The translations under genes were made by a program, and so were the position numbers. This document shows, one piece after another, positions 25,901 to 38,669 of a DNA stretch of 64,000 nucleotides (position 1 is the stretch's first letter; every line of letters starts with the position of its first letter). The notes beneath the pieces are model-generated. The model searched no databases. It was not told the DNA's origin and saw only the letters and a list, made by a program, of their open reading frames with translations. The stretch comes from Otis tarda (lineage: Eukaryota; Chordata; Aves; Otidiformes; Otididae), in assembly GCA_026413225.1 (NCBI GenBank), contig CM048557.1, forward strand, positions 59,820,987 to 59,884,986, read 5' to 3'.

Positions 25901-28555
25901 AGCCATTTCTGTGCTCCCAGGTGCCATTTTCCATGGCAGCTTATATCTATCTATATGGAGGCTGCCACCACTCTGCTTCTTCCCACACTTGGTCCCTGAT
26001 TGTGTGTGGCTGCCCCCCCTGTCTAGGGTATGTAGGATCTCATCAGTCTGCCAAGGAGGGCATGAAAGAGGTGGAAAGGAAGCCAAAATGGATGCCACGG
26101 TGCCATAGGAGTATCACCTTCAACTGTCTGAAGCTGCACCCATTAGCAGGTCTGGGTTATCAGCTAACTCTCTCCCTGATGGACAGTAGAAGCATTTCTT
26201 CTGCTTGTCTTTCTCAATTACATGAGGCTATAACTAATTAATAGCTATGACCTTGTGATTACAATCCCAAAGAAAAGCCCCACCACTCACTGCTCTCCTG
26301 GACGAGGCTTCCGCTGGCCTGAGTTTGACTTGCAAAGCCACACTTGCTGGTCATGTTGGCCATTGAGTGACAGCGCCTGGCTGTGCTACGCTCTTGGAGG
26401 GCAAAGAGGAGCTCAGCACATCTGTCACCCCTACCGGCCTGCGGATAAAAAACTAACCGCAGCAACATGCTGGTTTGTTTTCTCCTTAGGTTGTCACAGT
26501 TAATTGGGAAACCCAATAAAGTATACACAATTTAAATTAATCTTCTGAAGAGCCATTAGTTAGCCTCTGTCAACACTGAATTTCATCTGAGTCTTATTTA
26601 GTGCCTCACTAACCTAGGCAAGGATCTTGGGCAGCTCCATCCTCACCCTCCCGTGGAGGTCACTCATCAATGTGATGAACATAAGCCCATCCACCACCTG
26701 CTCTCACCCTCCTCATCACCCGCCACTTGTCCTGGCAGTGTGTTGTGCCTTGCTGCACTCACCCCGGCAGTCCCCGCAGGACTGCTCACTTTCCTTGCTA
26801 GCCTCTGGGGCATAGGCTCTTTAGTCAGAGCAGGTCAGAAAAACATTATTCAGTGAATTGTGAGTTTGACATATTGTGCCGCTCCAAACAAAAACATGCT
26901 GAGTTTGACAGTTCCAGCTGAAAAAAAAAAAGTACTTAATAAAAAAATCCCAAAGCTTTATATCAGCATTTCTGACAAAAAGCATCTAAATAACATTTTC
27001 AGTTTGAAATGGACATTTTTTTTTCTTGAAGAGAGAAAGTCAACACGTGAGGGACCACATGGTCAGACAGAAGTTTCCCTCCCTCCATCTGTCTCCACAT
27101 CACGCAGTCTTTGCAGTTCACCACCCTACTGGAGGGAGAGGGAAGAATTTGATTTATTCATTTTAAAAAATAATTAAAAAATAAAAAACTGACAAAGCAC
27201 TTAATGTGCTCATGAAACACCATCTTCCAGCAAATGCTCCACCGCCAGTTGTGGTTATTGAAGCTCTTGATGAAGTTTCTCCTTCAGCCCAGGTCAGAAT
27301 CTCCCATTAAAGACAGACAGCTCCATGACAAACCCACATTCAAGCCACTGTTCCCCTGAGTTTTCCAGTCCCCTCTGCCTTTAAAGGGTTTGATTTTGTT
27401 TCAGCAGTCAACTCAGGAAGGCAGCAGCCACCATCTCTAACCTGCAAACTGGAGCTTCAGAGGAAACACTTCTAGAGAGGGTCTCTTTGGACAGCTTTTG
27501 TGATGGGGAAGAAGGGCCCTCCACTGGTGTAAGCTGTTGGTGACTGGGGTATTTTTTGCCTGTGCTTCCTAAAGTAATGAATTTTCCATAAGGATTAGTG
27601 TGTTAGGCCTACAAACCCTAGGTGGCATCTGGATTGTCCTGGGACAGTTCTTGGAGATGTGGGATGTTTGGCAGGTTGCACTATTGCTCATGGAAAGGTT
27701 GCAGAAGAAGTCAGGCCTAAAGCAGGTTTCACATAGTGGGACCATGGGATTCCAAGGGGTATTTGAGGAGAGAGGGGAAGAGCAGGAGACGCTGACATTT
27801 CATTTTCTAGTGGTAGAAGCACAGCAAATTGGGCACATGCTCAATTCAGAGGGGCACCAGGACTCTACATTCCCTTGCTTACCACATGCTGAAGCTTTCA
27901 TTTTACTTTGAGCACTTGATGAAGGTGTCTCATGGGAGCTGGATGGATTCACACCACTTTGTTAAGAGTTAACTGGAAGTATTGGTATTTCTTGACCATC
28001 AGTCAAACTATGGTTGCAATGGCCCTGTGAGGGAACAGTAGCAGGACAAGAAGATTGGAAAGCCAGTCCAGAGGTGCACATCAGAGATTTCTCATGCAAG
28101 AAAGCCTCCTATGACATCCTTCAGGATGTCTAGAGACTGAAAATGAGCAAGAGGTGAGCCCATTTCCCAAGTAAATCAGCTTTGAGTTGTCCAAGACTGT
28201 CCCTGCAGCTCTGGCTGAGCAGAGACCAGTTGTGCAGTGCGAGTGAGATGTCAGAGCTGCTGCTCACTTGTAGCTGGTAAAAGTTGGAAAGAGGTAACAG
28301 CCTTCCTGGAACCTGTGGTCTTATAGGTAAAGAGACTTGTGGAAAAAAAGAGCCTTTGGAGGTCTCTTCTGCCATCTTAGAGCTGACATTGCCTGCATGT
28401 CCATGGGAACAGGATTTAACTTCTCATGCACGGTAGGAAAAAATAAAGCCTGGCTGCTGTTAGTGGTTAGCAGCCTGTAGTGAAGTTTCCCAACTGATCA
28501 GCAGGTTTTAAGGCAAAGAGTTTCTAGACAGGAAAGAGAAGCAAAATAAGCTCTT

Positions 28556-28578
28556 AAAAAAAAAAAAAAAAAAAAAAA
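28556..28578. repeat. Poly-A tract (23 A)
   Basis: It is the longest mononucleotide run in the window, placed directly after GCTCTT and before GTAGTATTCC. Confidence 0.92.
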
Positions 28579-29317
28579 GTAGTATTCCAGTTTCCTGCCA
28601 CCAGCTCTGGCCTCGCATGTGCAGGCTGCTGCCCTGCAGACGGCTCAGTGGCCCTGGCACAGGCATCGCCCCACACCAGCCTGGATCTAATTGTGTAGGG
28701 CTCGTTCAATTGTCCCAACTGAGACTTCGCCCGTGGGCTGGCCGGGAGCCTGGGCTGGGAGCCTCTTCCATTTCCTTCACACGGACTTTGCCCACAAAGG
28801 AGCGAGGAGCCCATTTCACCACAGTACAGCCTCTCCCCTATGCTGGAAGGTGACTGTGGGGCAGATGCTCTCTGCCTGTCACCTCCTGGGCAAACCCTTG
28901 GGAAACCTAGCCGTGCTCCGCTTTTGAAAAAAGCCTCCACACTCACAAATTGCAGGAGAAACAGTTAACAGCTACAGAAACAATGATTACAAGGGAGACC
29001 CAGAGTCTTCACTGTAGGCTGGTGGCATTGCTGAAGAGTTTGTTCCAAGCTGTCAAAGACAGGATTTCATTGCTGCCAAAAACTCAGCAGCCTGGGAAAG
29101 TCCCTGCTTTGGTGCTTGCACAAAGAACAGGGTCACATTAGAGATAGCCTTGATACTGCTCCTGCATGGCAAGGCTGGTGGGTAGAGCATGTGGTTGCCT
29201 CTGCGAGAGTACATGTTCAGGAAATATGGGAAGGGAAACAAATTGGACTCGTGCCCTATTCTGGTTCTTTGTGTATGAGAGGCTGGAAGTGTTTTGTTTT
29301 CTGCTTTTCTTACTTAT

Positions 29318-29331
29318 AAAAAAAAAAAAAA
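29318..29331. repeat. Poly-A tract (14 A)
   Basis: It is an uninterrupted A run after TTACTTAT. Confidence 0.85.
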
Positions 29332-31811
29332 TCAAACATTGAGTTGTGTTTTGGCAGAGGTCTCCTCGGAAGATCTAGAGAAGTGGAGTGGGAGTTTTTG
29401 CAGCTTCTAGTGAAAGAGGGAGAGGAGGAGGTGTTAAGCTGCAAAGATTTTTCTCTTCCAACTGTTGGTTAGGAGTGGAGTTAGATAAATGTTAGCTAAA
29501 TACAGACTGCTTAAAACATTTTGTAGGAAAAGCAATTCTACTCGAAACTCGTCAGCTTCTACTTGCTCTGTCATAATACTATTCGTTTTCCAGCAAAGAA
29601 AAAACAAACAGGGTAGACAAGACCTAAATTGCTAATGTAAAACAAGAAACAAAATGATTTTTGTACCATCCTCACACAACAAAGAAGTTGAATGAGTGCC
29701 CATTTCTGGTTAGCTTTGCATATTCTTTGCTACTTTTTCCTTTTACCGTAAGAGATAAGAGCACGTGGGACTTAGGTTTTACTTAACTGTAGTGCAAGAT
29801 GCTTCATGCTCCTCATGCTCCCAGTGCACAGGACCAGGAGGGATTTCTGACCTTGACAGTGACAAGGGTCTAGGAGATACAAGCATACAAGCCAGGCAAG
29901 ACTTGTTTCTCCAGTCTAGAAATGGAGATGAGGATTGGACCCTCTAGACGGAGGACAAGGTTGACAACTTAGCCTGTCAGAAGATATTTCTCAGGTGGAT
30001 GAAAGAGCATGATGATGGGTATTTATGAGCCTTGGACCAGTTAGTGGTCCTCTACTGACAGCTCCTAACCAAACTGTTATGGCCAGAAGATAGGACCTTG
30101 AAGAGCAAGCCTGGAGCAACAGATTTATTCCAGATAGCTTTCCAAAATGAACCTACAGAGATGCCAGCTAAAGAATCAGCTCAAGTTGCAGGCAAGATGG
30201 AGAGGGCAGTGATCTGCTCAGAATCAGTGAGTGCAGACAGCCAGGAGTAGGTTGTGTCAAACCGAAGAACAAGAAAGTGATGAACCTCTGAAGTATCCCA
30301 GCTGGAGGAGGAGGGGACACTGCCCTGCCTCTGAGCAACCCTGTGCAGAAAAAGACCAGCAATACATGCAAGACTCTTGATATGAATTATGCTGTTGAAA
30401 ATCAGCCAGTACAACCCCTAAACAAGACCGGTACAGTGAAGAAGACAGAGACAAGTGCTATCATGCCATCAAAGACTTTGTTACAGCAAGACTAATACCA
30501 AACCTTTCACAGACAAGGAGACTGTGCAAATAAGGATAAATGAGGATGTAATAAGTAACATCAATGGGCTGCACGGAACTGTTTCATACATTGGAAATAA
30601 AAACAGGATCTTCACCAACAAATCACTACCAACATCTAACGTTTTTCCCAAGAAAAATTAAAAGTGAAATATGTATTACACTGTAAATTTTTTCATAAAG
30701 TAGCTCTGGACAATATTGCCAGGAACACAAATGCTTCTCCCTTGCCAAGTAATTTTATAAAAAACAAACAAATAAAACTTTGGGACATACAAGAGAATTT
30801 GAACTTCAACTCTCAAAAAACTTATCCACATGGGATGCAGTTCTCAATAACGTATGCCAGGCACACACATGCAAACATTGCAGAGTTCTGTGATTTCCTG
30901 AGCATAGGGGCTAAAAGGTAAAAATTATGTCAAACTACTGTAGGAGAAGTCCTCATGAAAATAAACAGGCTGCTCTGAATGTCCTCACTATTAATAGATA
31001 GGAAATAGACTGATGAAAAATATGTTCCAGACTGATCCTGCAAAAGATCAGCTAGAGAATAGAGCAAACTGTTATTGACAGGTTTGCCAGGAGCGTGAGG
31101 TGGCCAGCACTAAAGGGTGTGTGAGATCCCTTCCAAACCTCAGAGACCTACAAGTGAACCAGTTGCAACAAGAGTCACTCAATCAAAACTGACATGGAAA
31201 TACTCTCTCTAGCTATGAAGGACAAAGAAAACATTAAGTAGACCTTTTTGTTCATTATGTTGAATAGATATTACTTGAAAAAAAATCCCCTTTCATCACC
31301 GTAAAGGTAGAATTTTACATTAATCACAAGCCAGTATCACCTCAGAGGATTTCAAAGCAATTGCCAACAAAGTAAAGACTCACAGAGCAACACATTAGGA
31401 TAAACTTCCTGCCATGTTCTTCCAGCAGCTGTGTAAAGAAAGCTTTGACACAATGCTACATCTCCTCAGCTGAGCCTGAGAAAGGAATCTACCCCTAAGG
31501 ATGGAAAAAAAAAAAAAGAAGTTCAACATTTCCTCAGCAGATTTAAACTACTGTAACAATCAGGATGGAAACTGCTGTTGCCTGTTCCAAGGCAATTCTT
31601 TTTGTATAACAGCACTAAGCAGAGCCCACAACACTGTGGGCCTGTCAAGAACAGGCTTCCAATGCAACTTGGGTTTTGTCCTATTCTTGCATTGACCATA
31701 TTTTCCACATCATTTAAACAAATGGAAGAATAACAGCGATCATGTGTCCATATTGCATTGTCTTTCAGAAAGTCTTTGACATGGTAGACAGAGACTTTCC
31801 ATGGCAGATAT

Positions 31812-32235
31812 TCTCCAATGCCAGAGCAGTCACACTGGGTCACACTAAAGGTCCATCTAGCCCTACATCCTGGCTTCAACAGCAGCCAACAAGAGATGTT
31901 TAGAGAAAGAACAAAGGAACATCACATACAGTGTTTTGTTGGTCCCCTCCCTCCCCCCCAATGTACCTCCCTCATTCCCCACCCCAAATGTATGTGACAA
32001 TGTCTTATTGAGCCAGGAGACCGTCATTATATTTAACTGCCTTCAGTGGATTTGTTTTCCTTGACTACCTACTAATTTTGTGAATCCTCGTAAAATTCTG
32101 TCAGAATTCTGACAGAAAAAGGGTATGATCATCCCACATTCAACTCTTCCATTGCCTCTTACGATTTCACACACCTCTCTTGTATTTCTCCCGTTTCTCT
32201 CTTTCAGGCGGAAGATTTGTGGTCTGCTAGAAATC
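31812..32235 (-). repeat. Ancient CR1-type LINE 3' region of a different tail type
   Basis: The + strand shows TCACACTGGGTCACACTAAA followed by GGTCCATCTAGCCCTA, which matches the reverse complement of the CR1 tail class CTAGATGGACC...GACCCAGT found in turtles, crocodilians and birds. Further right, ACCTACTAATTTTGTGAATC, TTACGATTTCACACACCTCT and CTCTCTTTCAGGCGG keep the order of that family's upstream 3' region. Heavy divergence suggests insertion early in archosaur or bird history. Confidence 0.68.
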
Positions 32236-35200
32236 CTTAGTTACCTAAATCTAGAGGAATCATCCAGACACCAGACATGATCTCCATTCATGAGTTAAGA
32301 AATGCTCAGTACTACCACTGTGTAACAAAATCAAATTTTTCTCCTTCCCTGAGCTGGAACCAATACTCAGTTCCCTGAAAGGATTGGCCTTTTTCATGGC
32401 AACTACAGTTCCAGGTTTGGACAGCATGATCGGACATCTGGGCTTATCTAACAACATTTACCTCCTGAGTGATAAAGACGATGTAACAGCGTACAGACAG
32501 GCTAGTTTGAACCAGCTAGCAGCAAATGAATCTTAAAATCAAAGAGAAAAAAGTCAGCGTGTCCTCATACCTTCTCCTAGAAACAAGATCCTTGAGAATT
32601 TCTTATGAATTTACTTACCAAGGCAGAATTTTTCCTGAATCTGGCAGCTTCATTCACAGGGGATAACACTCTTTTTTTCGGCAGGATCAGCAGTGGATTT
32701 CCAGCACCCTCAGCACCAAGCTACAGCTCTTTAGCAATAGTGCATGAAGCATAGGTCAAAGTCTTAGAAGAGAGGTAAGTCCAGCCAACAGCAGTTAAAT
32801 AGCTTTCATCATGAATGCCTGCAGCAGATGTTCAGAATAAAATGGCCAGACACAATGAAAACTGCTGAGATCTTATAGTGCACAAGTCCACCCCCAGCTG
32901 TACAAACAGCACAGAAGAATTGTGTTGGAGGTGTCCTACAAAAGCTGGGCAACAAGGTCTCTAAACAACTCTGTTATAGGCAAACCTCAAAGGAAAGCCA
33001 GCCCAGAGTGATCTCTGCAACATAAAAATACAATTACAGTAGTGATTTTATAAGGGAATGGTTTGAGAAAATTAAACACCTTTGTCCATTACGGAGCTAT
33101 CCGGCAGGGACAAGCTCTGCCTCCTGCACCTGGCAGGTGAGATGTGCATCATGATAACCAGAGGTTGGATTGGAGCTTACCAGGAGCATCAGAACCAAAT
33201 TGATCTCAAATATCACGATTCCCACAGTAAAGCAAGGCTTTCACACACCATCTGATCTTTCTGGCTTGCTAGAACCTCTGAGATGCCCCAGGCCTGCGTC
33301 ACATCTCATGACACTAGTGACAGTATGATAAAAAGGGTCTCAGCTGTTTGTGTAGCTGAACAAAAGGCCTAATTTTGTTTTTTAAAATGCATTAAATGTA
33401 ATCTTAAAAAGTCATGTTTTTGCCTTTGGATTGGTGCACTGACATTACTTTGACTTGTGTCTCATGGGCATTACCCTTAGGAAAGCAAAGGGACCCAAGT
33501 TTTAAAACATTTTCTGTTGCAGACTTATATAACTTCACAAGATAACTTTGCTAGACAACTTCATGTAATCATTTACAGACTTGTAAACCTCTTAATAGCA
33601 ATCCAAAATTATTGTCTCCTAATATCGCTTGACTTTGGAGAAGCCTGACTAGTTTCCATCAGCCAAGAAAATCTGTTCCTTGGGCTCATTCTTAGAACAT
33701 TTGGAACATCCCTGGCAGAACATTGGCTTGAGCAAGAGAGAAGTTACTCTGAAACAGAGTCAAAAGTAAGTGTATGGACAGCAGGAAGCAAAATTCCAGC
33801 GTCATTTAATTTTCATGGGGATGTGTAGGCACAAAAATGCCCACAACATGACATTTCAGCATCCTCATGCCCCTGACACAAAGTAAAATAGGTGGTTTCA
33901 TTTCTCTGCAAGTGGTCCCAGAGCTGACAAGGAACAGTCAGTGCCACTGATCCACAGCACTTAAATCAAAATGGGTCCAGCACAAAAATTAAGTTGTATT
34001 GTTTTGGTTTTTTTTTTTTTCTTCTTGAGTGATAAGACCTTCTTTTAAAATAAGCATACAGAGCACTTGATGTAGGGCTTCTTTCTAGCAGCAACGCAGA
34101 GTCAGAAACCTACCGTGGTCATCTCTCCACTGTCACCTTTACAGGTACTTGGTAGAGAGGGAAGCAATTGCTCGAGACTCTAGAGCAAAAGCTGCTTGAA
34201 CACAAACCTCAAAGCTTGGGGCCTCCTTACACAATCTGACATGAAGGATCCAGTAGAGCCACAAGAGAGGCAGCAAAGGCGCTCTTTACAGCAGCTGTCT
34301 CTCCACACAAGCACATCTACAGCAACCTGATGATCGGGGAATGCAGCCCAGGCCTTGCCAGCTCCAAAGCACTTCAAATGCTTCAGGCACTGCAGTTCCA
34401 GCAGAACCAACCCCAAGGGATGCAAACACTGTAAGTTGTTAGAAAATCAGTAGGTTAAACAATAAAAGCAGACTTCCAGTGGCCTTGCCTAACAACTTCA
34501 GGTTACCACAGGGAAGATGATTCCCATGCCAGAGAAGGTCCTGGGGGAGCACTGCACCAGCACAACCACATGCAGACCCAATCCCAGCTCAGGCTAAAGT
34601 CCTTTTCTCACCCCAAGGCCCTCTGCTCTGGTTGCCCTCTCACATAGGAGGTTTTAGCACTCACACACACCCACACTCAGCTTCAGTTCTCCTCCCCTGC
34701 CCCTCCAGAGGGTCAGAAGAGCATCACCCACCAGGGAAAAGGCAGCAGCACAGCCTACCTCAGCCTAACACCATCCCCAAGTACAAACTCAAGGCCTCCA
34801 AGGTGGGTTTGTTTTAACAATATTGCACACAGCTGTGGAGAAGACAACAGTCCCAGCAGTGACTGTAGTTAAGGAGTTTTGTTAGCTCACATGCTTCAGC
34901 TGGAAATCATCAGCTGATCAGCAATATTTACTCCTCATTAACATAAATGAAAAACTAACCCTAAGGAGCTCTCAGTGACACATAAAAAAAAAAAGTTGTA
35001 AAGGGTTTTCACCTGCTTTGTATCACTTCTCACCTTCCAAAAATGATGTGGCTTGAATGACTCCTTTTCAGTGGGGCCCTTTGCTGCCTGCTGGCGGTTA
35101 CACTGCCATGTTTTACAGATGCCCCATGCAAAGAGAAGAGTAATTTCTTCCTGGGATTATATCAGGTGTGAAGTCCCTTGGCAGGGCCCTTTCACGGGTT

Positions 35201-37199
35201 ACCTGCACAGCCAAAGTCCCTGCCAGCACATCACATCAGCAGCCCATCTCCATCTCCAAGGTGTGACACCTCCCTCACCCCCTCCCTCGGCAGCAGCAGG
35301 GCTTTGGGCACAGATGAGTTGCCCTTGGCCACTTCCCTGCCCTGTGCAAGAGAAAAATATCACCGAACAGAGATCTGAGCTTCCTTTTGTTCGCCTTTCA
35401 TGTCATCACTTTGAGTCACCATGTGGAGGGTGCCTCTGAGCGCTGCAGTGACAGAGCCTTGGCTCTGAAGCTGGGAGCACCAAGGAGTGCTCACGCCTGG
35501 CGGGAGGAGGCACCACGATGTACATGAGTCATGATTTTTTTCTTGCATTATGAGATCCTCACAAAAGAAACACAAAGCACGCTCTCCATCTCTCCTTTTC
35601 AAGCCCATGTTTTTCTCGAGGAGACCAAGCCCACGCCATCACCTGCTCTGCAGGCAGCCCCCCCCCTGAAGCTGGCCCCCATTTCTGCTCAACGCTTCCC
35701 ATGCTGATGCTGCTGGACCCTTGCTCCTGCTCGGCGTGTGCGACTGCTCCTTGGCAAGGCAATGGTGGGGGACCACGAGACAGGAGCACCTCACAGACAC
35801 CTCTGGTGAGGAGCCAAGTGCTGGAGACCCTGAAACCCATGCGAGGCTGCAAATGGAGTCTGATCACCCTGCATTTACAAAGCTGATCTGGAAACCCTGA
35901 AGAAACACTCAGAAAACACTGCTTGTCTTGAACTTTCTTTAGAGACTACATAAAGCAATAAAACCTTTCTGCAGTAGCTGCTTTTGCTTTTTGATAGCCT
36001 ATTTCTCCAGCACAGACAGAAAAGATAAAGGTTGCTCTATGGGGAAGAGATTTGCACTGAAGAATATTTCTGAGTCACTGATCAGTGAAGGAAATAAAGG
36101 ACCTTAGAGCTTCTTGCTCACTTAAAGAAAAAAAAATGGATCATTGCTTTTATTGGGACTCCCCTAGGCAAAGCAGTTACCTCAAGTACAATATATTTTT
36201 ACTGTGCCACTGGGAATCGGATGCAAACATTTATAAATCTTCCTTTGAGGAGGTTATCACTCGATCATTTTAAGTAGCTCTGTGTGATATGAAAATCCTT
36301 AAAAACAGACACCCCTCGCATTCAAAAGATGCCTGCGGGAAGGCGAGAGCCCATGTTTGGAAAAGTACCACACGCCCTCACGGATGAAGCCCCCCTCCCC
36401 AACAGGAGGCTGAGGCTGAATTGTCCCCCAGCAGACCCCCAGGGCCAGCATCTGGACCAGGACCCGCTGGAGCTGGCCCAGCCCTGAAAGTGCAGAGCAG
36501 AGCCTGGGTATCTGTGGGATCCCCTGGGGCAGGCGGGGGGCAGCAGCTTCCCATCCTGGGTCCACTGGATGCTGGGACAGGTAGAAACGTGGTGGCTCAA
36601 GGCTGCTGGAGACGGGTGGGATTAGCTGCTGGCCACCACTGACAGGAGCAGGGTTTACTCATTTAAAACTCTCTCAGGTATCTCTGCGCTTGCAGTGCTC
36701 TCTTTGGGATTGCAAAGCCAGCAAGCAGTTGGCAAGACACAGCTGTACTAAGGTAAGGCTGCAAGAGTGCAGGAAGATATATCTCTTGTTATAGCAGCTG
36801 ATATGTTGGAAGAACTGGACAAACTCTGGCCCAGAAGGGGTTTGGGTAGACTACAACTTGCCTTTTCCAGAGTTGTGTTAATTTATCGAACAGGGATGGA
36901 GCCTGCGGAGCTGTGGAGACTACAAAGGGCTGGTATGCAATCTGTTCAGTACTGCTTAGCTGCACTGAATTAAAATTGTTTGTTTCTAAAGCAGTATAAC
37001 TCATTTTTCAGGCCACACAGTAATTAAAAGGCATCTTTTGAAATAGTTTTCTCCTGTACATTGAAGGAAACATTCTCTGTCTCTTTCGCTACAGGAACTG
37101 AGGGCAGAAAGTGAAGCCTGCTTCAAAGCGAAGCCCAGCTTCAAAATAAGCGAAAGAAAATGGTTCTTCAGAGAGTGAGTGGCCATGTGGGAGTTCTTG
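32236..37199. other. Non-coding intergenic stretch
   Basis: It contains the T13 run at 34008 and otherwise unique sequence. Open frames are short. From 34,600 to 36,650 it is GC-richer but without a CpG cluster. No element is recognised. Confidence 0.5.
34008..34020. repeat. Poly-T tract (13 T)
   Basis: It is an uninterrupted T run after GTTTTGG and before CTTCTTGAG. Confidence 0.85.
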
Positions 37200-37478
37200 C
37201 TGTATGATGTTTTGGATGCTAAAAGTTCGCATGCATTCGAGAGGAAGCTGGAGAAGTTCCTGGAAAAAGAATCCGCTGAGTGTTGCAGCACACACGCTGC
37301 AAACCAGCAGGAAGCCCCTGAGATGAAAGTGGTTGGAGGCTGGAGGAATACCTCACGTATCTCTTTTCCTCTTACTTTTCTCTGCATACCCGTTTATAAT
37401 GGCTTTCAGAGAGAGAGTGCAGGGCTAGATGGACCTATGGCCAGATCTGGTATTGCCATATTTGTGCTCTTTTAAAAC
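37200..37478 (+). repeat. Ancient CR1-type LINE tail, second copy of the CTAGATGGACC class
   Basis: AGCTGGAGAAGTTCCTGGAA matches the TTTAAAAAAGG..AAGTTCCTGGA part of the family. It is followed by a degraded middle and then GGGCTAGATGGACCTATGGC and GGTATTGCCATATTTGTGCTC, the diagnostic tail. It has the same tail class as the element at 31812-32235 but lies on the opposite strand. Confidence 0.7.
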
Positions 37479-38646
37479 AAGCCACTCTGATCCAAATTGT
37501 CTTTACACCAGTATGACAGTGTCTGTTCATTGGGACTAAAATAAACTATGTCGGACCTGTGGAAAGGAAGGGCTCAGGGATGCAGGAATCTAAAACAAGA
37601 AGTGAGAAGAGAATCCAGCTTCCAGGAGCAGCCGTGCCACAGAAAGCAAAGTTTTCTCTAGATGGTCCCCTGCCCCTTCCCTTTCCTCCCTGGGCCCCGA
37701 TGAGGACAGCTGCAGCCCACCAGCTCCTAGACCAGGATGGTCACAGTCCCCTCACCAGCTCCAGGAGGAGACCCATTTGCAGGGATATAAAAATACAGAT
37801 AGGAAGGGAGCAATTGCTTTTTGGGCTGGGGGCCCACTGTTCCCCCTCCTCCCAGGCAGCCGTGTCAGGTTTGCACAGCGCATCTTGTGCTTGTTTCTCT
37901 TGGAGTACCAGATGCGTGGAGTCCAACTGTACAGTTAATCCTCAGGCATAAAAAAGTATCAGGCTGTTTTTTCCCCCTCCCTGTACTTTCCAAAATGGTT
38001 AACAAGAAGTTTACACTTCTTCAGTGCCCTGTGTTCCCATGCTTCCCAAACTCTTCTCACCTAGGCACTCCAAGGTAGCAGTGCACGTACCCCATTTGGA
38101 GGCACGAAATGGAGCATCACTTGATCAGACCCCCCTGAGGGGGTCTGTCTTGCCCAGGAAGGCTCAGCAGGAGCAGCGGAGTACCCAGCCAATTCCTGTG
38201 GGCAGGCAAGGGCTCAGGAGCAGGAGTTACTGGGGCTACTGGCCGTGCTGGGCAGCAGAACAATTAATGGGCACATTGGAACTAGTTTGCTCAGTTCTCA
38301 GACCTTCTCAGTTCTAAAGACCTTTCAGAAACCCAAAGAATATCAGTAATTAATGCAAACTAGTGCCTGGACATGATCAAGTAATGCTGGCCTGACAGCA
38401 TAGCAGAGGAAGCCAGCAGATGTGTACCCTGGAGTCAGAGTAGCTCAGGTCTGTCCCTGCTGCGGCCGTGAGTCTCACCAAGGCCACCAAGCGTGAGTGA
38501 AGCATGAAATTCAGTCAGCAATAGGCAGTCAGTCACAAGAAAGCATCTTCCTGGGGGCTGTTGACATTATTATTCAAGATCAAGAAGCAAATCCTACGTG
38601 TTAGTTACTTAGTAGATGAAGTTACCATGCCAACTCATATGCTACC

Positions 38647-38669
38647 TTTTTTTTATTATTATTATTATT
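38647..38669. repeat. T run plus (ATT)5 microsatellite
   Basis: Eight T residues run into five ATT units, ending before GCAAGAG. Confidence 0.9.

Larger units (their letters stand above)
21278..31811. other. Non-coding intergenic stretch, 10.5 kb
   Basis: It holds A-rich tracts at 22272, 28556 and 29318, an (AAAAT)n at 24583 and a short (CAA)n at 25886. The rest appears unique, and CR1 tails are absent over the whole stretch. An AT-rich part at about 30,450-31,400 has two consecutive short open frames without any family resemblance. I see no RNA gene. Confidence 0.5.

Noticed and set aside
28556-28578. Poly-A tract as a possible tail of a processed pseudogene
   Set aside because: Neither side shows a recognisable gene body or target-site duplication.
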